64,000 bases of DNA from contig WARS01000011.1 of NCBI GenBank assembly GCA_008933995.1, positions 11,127,516-11,191,515 on the forward strand, written 5' to 3'. Both the position numbers and the translations under genes were made by a program. Below the pieces are notes generated by a model. The model searched no databases. It had not been told where the DNA came from and was given only the letters and a program-made list of their open reading frames with translations. Every line of letters starts with the position of its first letter. Positions within the stretch are counted from its first letter, which is position 1. This DNA comes from Datnioides undecimradiatus. Its lineage: Eukaryota > Chordata > Actinopteri > Lobotiformes > Datnioididae. Below are positions 1 to 11,799 of the stretch, piece after piece.

Positions 1-2930
1 TGGTGGGAGGGAGGAATGGGGGGGTGAGCAGGCTGCTATGTGGGTGTCTGTGGGTGTCAGTTCACCAGCGGAGGGCTATTCTCAACCCTCAGTCTAAGCA
101 CTTTCTTAGATGTGGTGTGAATAATTAGTGTGCCTGGCCTAGATAGTCTCATCAATGGATATCTAATCTTCTGAAGAATAGGAAAAAGAAAGCTGTAATC
201 AAGGAAGCCGGGAATTTTGGTAGCCGACCTGGTGCCAGCAGTTGCAGCGGTGTACAAAGCACATGTTTGTGTTTGTTCTTTCAGGCTCATCTTTCAGCGC
301 CAAGTAGAGTATGACAGGATTTACATGCAGGTTCCTAATCTCTGTAAGCGAACCTGTTTCGGGATGTAATTCACATGGTATGTCTTTTGATTCGGATTAG
401 TCTGGGCAATCCTCTTACCCGTGGCTCAGTATAACTTATCACTGACAAGGCCGTCTCGTGGAGCAGTGCAAATCCTCATATCCACCCCTCCCAGACTTCC
501 AACTCTTAATTCTAATCTGTCCAAATCTGATCTGAGACTTTAACTTCCAAATACCTCTTGAAAGCCAGAGCTCAAGCTGAAGTTCATGCAAGGGCTTTGG
601 ATTACATAAATTGAGGTTAGGGATTTCCAATATGGCCTTATGTTTGAGAATAGAGCAGGATTTGGATGTAGGTTGTGGTGGCAAATCTGCCACACTTTAC
701 CATGTTTTCGCTTTCCTGGTGAGTCTTCAAGAAAAGGGATCATTACCAGCATTAGTTGGTAATTGATAATGTACCTTTTTGTGTGATTTTACATACCATA
801 AGTCATTCCATACCCCTAAAATATTCCACATTCACATTGAAATTCAATTGTTGGGTCGAAAAAGTTTTCTAAACACACACATACTTCACTTGATGATGTG
901 CTTTGACATGAAAATACCATAAAATATTTAAATGTATGAGTCACAATCCTGATCCTTTAAGGTTCTTTATAATTCAATAAACAGGATTTAAAGTAGAGCA
1001 GGCATGCTCCACTTTTTCTGCCTCAGCCGGAAGGCCACAAACGGGCTCTTATTAAACGTTGTAAGATTATGCCTTAATCTCACTGAACACATGTTGGGTG
1101 GAATAAAAGCAATTTTATTTCTGAAACAGTGCTCTGCGCCACTCTCCCTCTCTATAATCTTATCCCAGCTTCTGCTACTAAAAGAAAAAGACTTGTTGGC
1201 ATGCCAAAGCCAGTGTGTGTTTTGAGGATGCTAACAGATCAAAGTCCTAATTGAGAGTTAGAACCCATTAACGTACCTGCACCCAACTTGGACTACACCT
1301 ACAGCCCAAAGACAAACTTGGTTCCCAGTCAGAGAGGATTTGGGGGCCATGTTCTCTGCTCTTGGTGAGACAGTGGTGTGAAGATGACGATAAGCCAAAG
1401 CTCTAAATCCCAGACTCAGCTGTCTTATCTGGAGCTGCTGGGCCGTGTGGCATGCTTTAATGGAGGCGGCTCACTGTCTGAGCTTTAGCTACAATCGCAT
1501 TAAGATTCCCCTTCACCTCAACTAGGCTTGTTTGTTGTCAGTTTTTGATTGAATCTTGTGAATTAAGGTTTCATCTCGGTTAAAGTCACCCTGCGGTTTA
1601 ATTCTTGCAACTGCTGTGTTCCCAGGAAGGAACAGTCTAATTTAATCTCTTATCATGTGTGAGAATGACAATAATAGTACAACTAATAACACACTAATGC
1701 ACTGACAAATAATCAAACTTCTAGTGTAAAACAGAAGATTTGCCTTTTTGCCCTTTTTGTTTGCTGCAAAGGAGCAAAAAAAAAAAATCACTCATTTTAT
1801 ACACATCAAATGAATTTAAAACAAAACAGTGCTTCCTTTTAACATCGAATGACAGTAGAAGTGGCTAGTTAACAAAGCTCTTTGAAAACAATACTGTGCA
1901 GTCGACTGAAAAAGGCTTTTGCTTCTTCGCATTTTTTCCTTGGCACCTGTAAGTGAGACATTTTAGGTTAAAAAAAATGCCTCACACAAGTAAAACAAAA
2001 TGTTTATACAGCCGGCAAACAATTCATTCATGTCAGACACTGTATACCATTAATGTGGAAGACCTGACACACTAGAAATAATGTGGCTGGCTGAAAACCC
2101 ACAATATACACAGTGAAGATTATTTTTAATAAATGGCAGCTGTTTTAATTGTAAGAGTCCTGTATAGTCAAATGTTGTCAGGATAAACTGTGAACAGATG
2201 TTACATATCTATGTAGATCAGTAATGTATATCTTCCTAATAAGTCTACTAATTTGTATTTATTTATAAAAACAAATTTCATTATCATCATATATTAACCT
2301 TCTTCTAGTAGTCTAGTAGTCTTAACCTTCAGTAAAAGGCTGTAAGTGAATAATCACAGTGATGCTATGAAAAGCTCTAATATCCTCTACCTTCTACAGC
2401 CTTATGATTACTATACTGCTGATCAAATGAATCTGGGTAATGTGATAATTGCACAATAATATATATGTGTGTGTGTGTGTGGCCACATATATATGTATAC
2501 ATAAAATATAAACTGTTTGAGTCACTGTCGACAGAAAGATATTGAATATCCTTGGTTTTTGGACTGTTGGTCTGGCAAAACAAGACATCTGAAGGAGTCA
2601 CGTTGGATAGGGAAATTGTGCTGGGCATATTTCACAAGCTTCAGGATATAGATACAGTGTACAGGGTCAGCTGGCAGCCCCTCGCGGCCACAAAGTCAAA
2701 CAGAGGCAGGTTGAATTGACCTTGTTTCAAAGTGATAGCCTGGCCTGGCAGTACCTCTGGCATTGTTGTGATTTTGCTATTATCATCCCTCTGTTTATCC
2801 CGGCCCCCCCTTACCATCTATCCACCCCCAAACACACACATGCACATGTGCACGCTGCACACCCATACCCCCAGTGAGTCCCAGTCTGTTTACTCAGGTG
2901 CTTGCTCGCTCAGTGCAGTGATGAACTCCT
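1..2930. other. Intergenic stretch, no gene seen
   Basis: I see no exon with convincing homology or a consistent splice pattern here. All open frames are short (under 90 codons), lack recognisable motifs and fall in AT-rich DNA. A short TG microsatellite lies at about 2,466-2,481. The segment is part of the 46-kb gene-poor block beyond the 3' end of kif23. Function unknown. Confidence 0.6.
2466..2481. repeat. TG dinucleotide microsatellite
   Basis: About eight TG units. The flanks read ATATATGTG on the left and CACATATAT on the right, so the array sits inside a short imperfect inverted repeat. Confidence 0.85.
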
Positions 2931-3160
2931 GTGCCGACTTTAACACTCCGCTGCCTCTCAGGCAAATGCCAAAACAAATCTTGTCATAATTAGCAGTAAT
3001 CCTGCTCATTACCGTCTGCTTAATTATCCTATTAATAGCACTTCCTGGGAGAGCTTGTTTGCTACGCAGGCAAATGTTTGTTCCTAAATTAGCAGACAAG
3101 AAGACAGCTCCATTGTTCAAACAGCAGCTTTGACAAAGCAGAACAGGCAGGATTAACAGC
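2930..3160. promoter_or_regulatory. Candidate conserved noncoding element (enhancer-like)
   Basis: The stretch is rich in homeodomain-type cores (CATAATTAG, TTAATTATCC, CTATTAATAG, AAATTAGC) and has SOX-type motifs (CATTGTTC, TTTGTTC, CTTTGACAAAG). It has no simple repeats and does not look like a decayed transposon. This composition is typical of deeply conserved vertebrate developmental enhancers. The call rests on composition only; no alignment was possible. Confidence 0.3.
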
Positions 3161-4924
3161 AGACAGAACGGGCCACAAGCTCATCTCCGCTTGGCGCTGA
3201 CAGGCAGGGAGGAGGCAGCCTGGGCCAACAACAGCACTCTTATCCTGCAAGCTGCTGTATAATCTACATAGTCAAGTACACACAATCAGCACAAGCAACT
3301 TGTCATATCAGAGCTGCTGTGTACTATGAAATAAGCATGAGTGACAAGAATAGAACAAACCACAGGTGCACTTAGATTAATGTTAATTGTACAGTTAACA
3401 TACAACATACTGTGTTTTTAAATGTGCCTGGTGTTAGGTTGTTCATTGCTGTGAATGGAAATAAAGCCACTCTGTTGTTCTTAATAGGATCCAGTCAGAT
3501 GCCTCCAACCTGAGAGCCAAAAGCATTACAGGAGCACCCTGCAGACAACCGTCCGACTAACCTCATTACATTGCAGGTAACAAGACATTAATGTGGACTT
3601 ACAAGGCTGTGTGACTTTCAGAGGGAGAGTTGTGCCTGCTCCCAATCTTGTAAGGCAATAGGCTCATCATGGTAAAAATGGAAGTATTAGTGAATTGGAT
3701 CTGTCTTATCCACCCAGTCCCCCAAGTTTCCAAACAAGGCTCAAGAGGAAAGCTTTTAGAGTAAATAAGGCAAGTGCTCAGAGCGAGGGGAGGACCAGCC
3801 ACACAGAGCTGTGCACACTAACCTAAGCAGACCCAACACCTCATGCTCCAGCAGGCCTATATATTATAAATGACCCTCTCTCTTTCCCCCATGCACCAAC
3901 CCCCTATACATACACAGTGTGCCATAGCTGGAGTAAGCAGAGCCTGGTCTGTGGAGCCTGCAGCACTGTCAGCCCATTGATGTACAACACTCTGCCCTTT
4001 GTTCCTTGTACACAAACACACTTTCCACATTAATATTTTACAGGAAATGTACTCCGTGCTTGTGATTTAAAGCCTTTTCTTGTTAACAATGCTGTTTTCT
4101 CTATTCTGTTGCATTGAATTATGAAGGCAACTTGTCAAAAAAGAAGACATGCCCATTATATTATAATACTACTGGAGATAAATGATTACTGGCAAGACAC
4201 AAGTGACTTAATCCACTGTGCCTCGCTGTGTTCTAGTTCAAACATTTTCCCTGAGGTTGCACTCGCAGCTATTAGTTAAGAGCATGGAGATGTGTTTAAT
4301 GTGGTGTGCGCATAGTGTGTGTGAGTGAGCATTTGTAATGTGTGTACACATTATGCACATATGCATATTATACATTGCTTTATTGCCAGTGCCTTTTTGT
4401 CAGATCTGTTTGTCGGAGTGTGAGAAAATGTACAGCCATGTGATGTCGCTTGTTTGTTCTTGTTGTCAGAGAAAAGGCAAGGATCAATGGATTTTCCTTG
4501 CAAGAGTGAAACATGACAGACATAACGAAAGCCTTTCATGAGAAATGAATGAATAATTCATGGCCGCTCTCTGGCTGTGCTTTGTTGTGTCTCATACAGA
4601 TGGGATTACAGAAGGCTAGATCTTGGAAACATATGAAAGATTAATTTGTGATCTGGGACACTGCTTGCTTACAAAAGGACTAAATAATGATTTTACTGAG
4701 AGTGGCAGGGATCTGGGGATGGGTGTGATGCGCACAGGGGGCCGGACACAAAGAGCCTGCAGAGAACACAGCACACAGCACTCAGAATAATGTGACCTGA
4801 CAGATATTCAAAAACTTTGTGCCAAAGTGAACTTCAACTTTCAAACAGCTCTCTCATTACTTTGATTGATTTATGTTGAGAAGCAATGAAAACAAAAAGA
4901 CACGTTAGTGCAGCGAACGGCATT

Positions 4925-5040
4925 GTTAATAATTTTTTTGTATTGATCCCTTAAGAGCAAAGTCAATTTGCTTCACCCTATTTTACACAAGCAGGTCAGA
5001 CACAGCAACTACAAAACATCTTACAGAGCTGTCAGCGATT
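4925..5040. repeat. Remnant of a dispersed teleost repeat (TTGATCCC type)
   Basis: The segment begins with a T-rich run followed by TATTGATCCCTTAAGAGCAA and then CAATTTGCTTCACCC. This resembles a dispersed motif common in fish genomes (T-rich run, ATTGATCCC, then a GGCAAATTCAA-like stretch). The boundaries are approximate and the family name is not known to me. Confidence 0.4.
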
Positions 5041-5589
5041 TGCTGAAGGACACTTAAGCTCAGTGGATGCTCTTTGGATCCAGGCCCTCCAGCTGAATAA
5101 CTGTCTTCAAATTAGCAGCCTGCTGTCCAAAATTTAACAATGGTAGGCTAGGTGCTCCTTTCTGCATTGATGCTGAATTCAGCATTAGGGGGTTGCCTGA
5201 AAATAACTCCTATCTTTTGAAAAGAGCCCTCCAATAATTCACCAGGGAACACGAGAAGCTGTTGTCTGGTGTCTCCCAGATGGCAGAGACTCTAGGGTGG
5301 CAGTGCTTGTTGTTTTTGATGAGCTGTGCATATACAAAAGCAAAACATCTGGAGCCGCCATGTGGCCTCTCCATTTGGCCAACCCCATACCTCCCCGAGC
5401 CAGATGCACCCAAACAACTGTGAGCTAAACAGCATGAATGATTCATAGAGGAGTGAGAGGCGCAGCTCACACCAGAGACCTGCCAGCCTCTTTGATTGGA
5501 AATCTGAAAAAGCTATGAATATGCACGAGACATTAAACCTGCTACGGGGGATGATTTGTCAAATGATCTGTATTTGACCAACATGGAGA

Positions 5590-5870
5590 AAGCTCCTGTG
5601 GTTTTCCTCATTAGAAAATAGGAAATTTAATGTCCAATTGCCAGAATCATTACATTATTAAGACATGTAAATGATAGGCAAGGTGCTGTGGAAATGTGAC
5701 TGCGGATAGCTCCCCATGTCAAAGATGAGCAGACAGTGTGGAAGAAGAGGGATTCACACCTGCTCCATGACTCGGTTAGATCAAACTTAATTAGATTCTA
5801 AATTGGAGACACTTTGCATCTGATATCAGGCCATTTATGCAGGAATCTATCTGTGGAAATAAAATTGGTC
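5590..5870. promoter_or_regulatory. Candidate conserved noncoding element
   Basis: AT-rich, repeat-free DNA with clustered homeodomain-like cores (CCTCATTAG, AATTTAATG, CCAATTGCC, ACATTATTAAG, ACTTAATTAG). No open frame of note. The call is by composition alone. Confidence 0.22.
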
Positions 5871-6982
5871 GGAGTGAACAGACGGTTGTGGCGAAAGTAC
5901 ATACGGCTATTAGACTCAGCGCTTGAGTCACCGAGTGAGTGAAAAATTCAGAACTGCATTATTCACATATCATTTCCAATAAAAAGTGACTTGAAAAAGT
6001 TTTTGCAAAATAAAAAAAATGTTCACATCGCCAGTCTGATATTGAGTGCAACCGCAGAGTCAATGAAGTGGGGAGTTTCGGTTGGTGTATACTATAGCAA
6101 ATGAGAAGGGTGATCAAGAAATCTTCGTATTGTATAAAAAGGTGTAGAGCGACAATAAATAGTTACTATTATAGTTGCAAGTTGAATGAGGCATGCATAA
6201 TCTAGTCTAAGAATCCATTTTTGTTACGACATGGTTACTTTTCCACAGCCAATCACATTTCTCAAAACTTGATGCCACCTGCCTGATCTGTTTGGCTCAA
6301 TACGTCACGTTATGGAAGCTGGTAATTTTGGCAAAAGCAAACCACATTTCCATTTGCTTTTTATTTAATCAATAATGCTTTAAACAGTGTTCTGCTCAGA
6401 AAATGTTATTTATGCATTATGACTATATCCTGAAAGTTTTTTGGGATATGTTCACAATAAAGGGTGAGAAACAGCAGCCAGAATCCCGCTGAGACACTCA
6501 GTAAATTAAGCATTGCAGCGGGTTTATAAAAAAAACAATAATTTCCTTTAGGAATACGCAAATATTAATAATAATATTAATTGCCCCAAAATTACAGATT
6601 AAATCATTTTGTGAGTATAATTGTAGAATAGGAGAGTGTGGTGTGTAGACAGGCAATGCAATGAGGTAGTCACCTATAAACAGACCAATACTCATGGAGA
6701 GCTGCTGCAGCAGGTCTGTGGAGGAATGTCATCGGAGCTCTGACAGAGTTTGAGACTCAGCACTGGTGCCATTCACTGTCTAATGAGATCAGCTCTTACT
6801 GCTAATTAACCCATCCATAACTCTCAGTGCTCCATTCATCATCGCACAAAGCTAAGTGAAAACAGACACAGACACACATGAGGACAACAAAATATTTAGG
6901 CCTACAGAATGTCTCTGCAGACATTCAGAGTATATTTCACTTTAGCTGCAATAAGATGAGGAAACATAGTCTAAACATTATA

Positions 6983-7002
6983 TGTGTGTGTGTGTGTGTG
7001 TG
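6983..7002. repeat. TG dinucleotide microsatellite
   Basis: About ten uninterrupted TG units between ATTATA and TATTACAC. Confidence 0.9.
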
Positions 7003-7065
7003 TATTACACTGGGATCAGAAAAGTTTTTTGCGGGATTCATTTAATCACATTAGGAAGTAATCAG

Positions 7066-7285
7066 TCAATGGTACAATGCAACTAAGTACATTCGCTAAA
7101 TTGTTATAAAGTATTCTACTTTATAACAATTTACTTAACCCTACACCTTGAAGCTTATGCTTTTGTACTTTTACTTAGTACACTTGAATTCAGGGCTTTT
7201 TACTTGTGACTAAAATATTTTTACATTGTAGTACTGCTACTTCTACTGTAAGAGAGCTGGATACTTTTTCCAGCACTGTGGTCAG
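7066..7285 (+). repeat. Degenerate copy of a teleost interspersed repeat (ACTAAGTACATT...TTCCAGCACTG)
   Basis: The left end reads CAACTAAGTACATT and the right part reads TTTTGTACTTTTACTTAGTA, then TTTTTACTTGTGAC, then a terminus close to CTTTTTCCAGCACTG. I recognise this as a repeat that is very common in percomorph genomes, with a consensus ending near ACTTCTTCCACCACTG. The copy is internally deleted. A perfect 17-bp inverted repeat with a 3-nt loop lies inside it at 7,097-7,133. Other fragments of the same family occur near 14,210-14,345 (opposite orientation) and 45,720-45,940. Confidence 0.6.
7097..7133. repeat. Perfect 17-bp inverted repeat, 3-nt loop
   Basis: Positions 7,097-7,113 (TAAATTGTTATAAAGTA) are the exact reverse complement of 7,117-7,133, separated by TTC. 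As DNA this could extrude a cruciform, and as RNA it would fold into a short tight hairpin. It lies inside an old interspersed repeat and is AT-rich, so it may be a local inverted duplication. Confidence 0.9.
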
Positions 7286-7289
7286 CTGT

Positions 7290-10200
7290 CAGAGAAAGAT
7301 TAACTGTACCTGTATCACCTATATACAGTATGTGTATACACTGTAAATGATGTGATCTAGTACAGCAACCCTCTAACAACTATCTTGTTTGTCAAGCTGT
7401 AACTCAAGACCTCTGGTATTGAGCGTTGCGTCTGGTCTGTGAAAAAGAAACGATGTAACTGGTTATTTGCATGTTGAGTCACAAAGTTGTCATTCAGGTG
7501 GTCTAACTAATAGCTGCATTAGAGATGCGTTCCTGATGCCTATGGGAGCTGCAGTTTTCATGAGCAGGATATAGATACACCATCTAGACACTATATCTGT
7601 TGAGTCAAAGATTTGATACTTTCCCTTCAAAAATCAGTTTATTTTTTGGTCATTTGCATTCATGTAGATGGTAAATCACTTTGTGCCTGTCCCTTGAGAA
7701 GAGCAGTGACTGGGCAGACCTTGTGTTGACGCAGGCTAATCTGTCTGATGGCTTTGACTTTTACTCATAATCCAGTTAGTAAAACCTGACACCTCTGTTG
7801 GAAGAGTATGTGTCCCCAGCGGTGAACTTTCTTTGTGTCAGTGATTGTACAGGGAATGGTTTTGTTCATTATACATATACATATATATTTACAGTAAACA
7901 GTTAAATTCAAGTAATAGTTTTATTGATTATTATTAGAAACCAGATTCCCCAGATTGAGCTGATAGGAATAGGCTGATAGTTGAGTTGATGTCATAAGGT
8001 TGTGTGGCAGCAGTCAGAATAATTACAGAACTTATGGTGTTATCACAAAATGGAGCAGAATATAATTCTGCAAAATCTATATATTATATATGTACATATT
8101 GTTGCCTAAAATCTGTATTATTCTCATAATTATATTGGTCAGGGTCTGATTTGCATTCTGTGCCGCCAAGGCTAAAAATTTCCAAACTTTTTGCAGTTTC
8201 AGCATAAAAACAACTACAATAATGTTTACGAAGGATCGGAGTTGTGGCAAACAAAACATGGCCACAGTCAGGTACAGGAAATACTTGGTTTAAAATTAAG
8301 GGACAAATTGTGATTAAAGTAACTATGGCAGGCAGCCATCCACACCCTTTCAACCTCCGTCTCACTACATATAGGGCCCACTACTTTCTGCTTGGGCTGT
8401 AAATGTCGGCATTTACATAAACCATTGTCCAGTATGAACTTATTTCTTAGGGAAACTGGGCTAAAGGAAGACACTGCGTCAGTGTTTTTGAATTTTTTTA
8501 CAGAACTCCTTAATATTTCATTATTTATCCTAATCACATTGAATTCAGTTATATAACCCAACTCTCTTAATCACTCTTACAATTACCTTAACGAAAGTAA
8601 GATAACCTGGTTAAGGAGTTGACCTTACTCTCGTAGTAATTGGATTACAGTATTATAACACATGTTAAGGAACGGAATGATGCAAAGTCTCCTTTGGGCC
8701 AAACTAAACATTACAGTGGTCCAACTTTTATACACAGAGATGCAGCAGTCAGCTCAGTGAAGCCTGCAGAGCCTGAAAAGCCAAACTAAGGGCAAATGAA
8801 AATATAATGACCTTCTGCTGGAAACTTTTTTTATGGTTTGTGTCTATTGGATTCTTACATTATTCACAATTCTACAGAATCCAGTTTTTTTAATGTAGAA
8901 ATCCCGGATTTTTTTTCTCAGCTTTTGTAACAATACATTGCTTAGCACTGAGCGACACAGATGAACAGCATTAGTGCCCTTGTATGAGAATTAGATTGTG
9001 CCCTTCTGCTTGTATTTGATTCTGGTTTATTGCATTGATGGCAGCTTTCAATTTCCCCCAGTTCCCTTTGGTTTCAGAACTAAGCTGCGTAAAAAAGGAT
9101 TAAGATTATGCTTTGAACGAGTCATCACTTTAAACTACAGATGGAGTTTACAGTTCAAAAGGGATTATGAATATTAAAGGGGGCATTTTTTTTTCTTTTC
9201 AAATGATTGGGTTTTGCTCCAGTGCATCGCTGAATCACACAGCATACACAAATTCAAAGGATTAAGCAAACATAAATCTTCAAGGTCTCTCTTATGACTA
9301 GGTCTGCATTTGAATTACCTCTGAATAATATCCAATTAAATAATGCATTGTTTCTAAGACAAACAGGCTTGTCACAGAGGCTGAGTGAAAGCACGGGAGC
9401 TGGACGTCCACAGATAATCGCTTTGCTTTGATTTGCAGAGGGCTTCATTTGATCAAACGGCTCAGGAGCTTTTTACTTCTTTTTTTGTTGAGTTTTGAGA
9501 GACAGCACAACTGTTGAACAAAAGCTTAGTTTTTGTCATAAAATACACCCAACATTTCAGCTCGCCTGCCACTCTGGGGAAAAACATTTAACTGCCTTTT
9601 TGATTGTCAGATACTAACAAACAATTTCATGACTCTAGTCTTTACTAAAGGGATTTTTATGTGACCATTATCTTAGTATAAAAAAACGAACAGAGAACCA
9701 AATATACCTACACAGCTTCTAAAACAAAAGAAAAGAAAAGGATAATTCATGCAACTGAAATGAAAGCTTGAGAAAGTAACAGGTAAATATTGAGAGGTCA
9801 GTATTTTCTTTTAGACTTTGGAGTGACCAGCTGAATAAATATTAGCTAATCTGGAGCAGTCAGTCACATGATGTCACATGATTTTGATCTGCAGAGTTTA
9901 GCACAGTTCATTTGCAATTATGTCAGTGTATTATTAGTTTATGAGTGGTGAACAATTAGAAATGGTAACTGTTGACTGTAATGTGTACATTTCCATGCCA
10001 AGTAAGCTGATGAAGATCAGTTGATTAAATATGATGGAAAGCTTCAGGATCGTTCCAGCCATTAAATACAACTTGTGGTGAGGGAGTAAATAAGTACACT
10101 GAGTAAAAACATGCCCTCCATGTTGGCATCATGACCTTGGACATATTTAAATAGTATTAAATCTTTGAAGTCATTTCAGAGTGGAAGCCACAGCTCTGGG

Positions 10201-11200
10201 TGAGTGTAACAGAGATACAGGCCATCATGGAATAGAAACCTCATATCTCAAATCTGTTTGGGAGCACATTACTGGCTGGGTCGATGACCAGTAAGCACAA
10301 GCATGGATCAATATCTTCACTCTGAGGGAACAGTCTTCACTTATAATGACAATGTATTGACTTTTTAATAACCGCTCATGTTTCAGCAGTGCTAATCATT
10401 TTGCTACCACTGAAAATGGATCCTTAACTGTGCGAGTGTGTTTGTGTGTGTGGTTTGACATGTGCGACTGAGCAGGTGGATGGGTTGCTGTTTACGTGCA
10501 TTTGTTTATGTATTAAAGGTCATGCATGCATAACTGGCTGCATGTAGCGTGTGTGACATCTGTGTGAGGCTGAAGAGGTAAGTATGTGTGTGTACATGCA
10601 TCAGTATGTGTTAGGTTCCCATTTATGGAATTTAGTCAAACATGAAATGACTAATTGCCCCAACGTTGCTGTCAGACATCTCACCAGCTGCCTAAATTAA
10701 GAAACAAATACAAATAAAATTGTTTTGCGTCTGTAAAACAAGATGCGTCTGGTAATTGAGAGCCACCCAACAGGTCACTTTGACTGCCCAGGAATTATGA
10801 CTTCCTGTCTGTCTGCCTGCTGGTCCTGAGCTGCAAGTTTGGAGGTACAGTGGCTAACACGAGCCATCCTGTTCTGACAGACTACCCCCTATGAATAAAT
10901 GATGGACTGTGTGTGCAACGGTCAATGACTGAAATAGCAGTACTGCTGACGTGCTACTGCTTTCATCTCTCCCTTGTTTGAACAGCTGAGAAGTTCAGGC
11001 TATTCACACAGTTTCACCTAAACAAAATCATACATTTATGTATACTTTATGTAAGAAGGAGATTGTATGACTTGTTATATATGTGTTATACATTATAGTC
11101 TAGGGTATTTTTTTCAGCTCGGTTTTACTATGAGGGTGTTTTTTTTTTTTTAATGTTTATTTTTAAAACATGGCATCGGTTTTTATCATCTTCAAGTCAT
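7290..11200. other. Intergenic stretch, no gene seen
   Basis: Unique-looking AT-rich sequence. Minus-strand open frames of 90 to 100 codons near 8,084-8,561 have no recognisable domain and no consistent splice context. A TG-rich patch is present near 10,426-10,600. No RNA gene or confident regulatory motif was recognised. Confidence 0.5.
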
Positions 11201-11214
11201 TTCTAGCCATGCTA

Positions 11215-11560
11215 GCAGCATTGCTCTAGGGATGGTAATGTCCTGTCAGTCAGCTGGTCAGTCAGCCTATCACTTTGGTTCAGACTGACATATATCTCAA
11301 CTATGACTAGATGTATTGCAATAACATTTTGTAAAAGGCATCCATTGTGCCCAGAGGAGCAATCCTAATGACTTTGGTGATCCCCTGACATTTCCTCAAG
11401 CACCGACCTGAGGTTCACATTTGTGGCTCAAAATAAAATGTCTGAACAACCATTTGATGGATTGCCATGAAATTTTGTCCACACACTATAAAAACTCAAA
11501 TTGTTGTGGAAATATGTCTATAACAAGCAAATACCATACATGATTCAAATTTGGCCACCA
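11215..11560 (-). repeat. Degenerate teleost interspersed repeat (ATTGCCATGAAATTTTGT family)
   Basis: The segment contains GGGATGGTAATGTCC, a CAGTCAGCTGGTCAGTCAGC run, GACTTTGGTGATCCCCTGAC and GATGGATTGCCATGAAATTT. I recognise these as pieces of a repeat very abundant in percomorph fishes. The ATCTCAAC...TTTTGT unit occurs twice (about 11,295-11,330 and 11,440-11,490), so the copy is internally tandem. Orientation is opposite to the copies at 28,884-29,108 and 32,600-32,860, where the matching part reads GGGATCACCAAAGTTAGTAC. Confidence 0.6.
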
Positions 11561-11799
11561 TCCCCTGTAACGTAAGGCCCCTATGCAGCAATCAAGCATT
11601 CCTGCCATGCCTAGATTATGTGACCCTTCAGATTAAATTCAGTTTTCCGAAAGAAGAGGTCATCATCACCAAATTTCAGGGAGAAGTGACATTTGTGCTG
11701 GTGCCGCTTAAAAATTCAGATCCCAAAGGAACTGTGGTACACAGCCCTGTTAATGCCAGTGAAAACATCCAGCACACCCTCCTGATCTGATGCGAGGCT

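Larger units (their letters stand above)
3160..7060. other. Intergenic stretch with one repeat remnant and one CNE-like block
   Basis: No gene seen. Contents recognised are a repeat remnant near 4,920-5,040, an AT-rich enhancer-like block near 5,590-5,870 and a TG microsatellite at 6,983-7,002. The remaining sequence is unique-looking with no coding signature. Confidence 0.5.
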
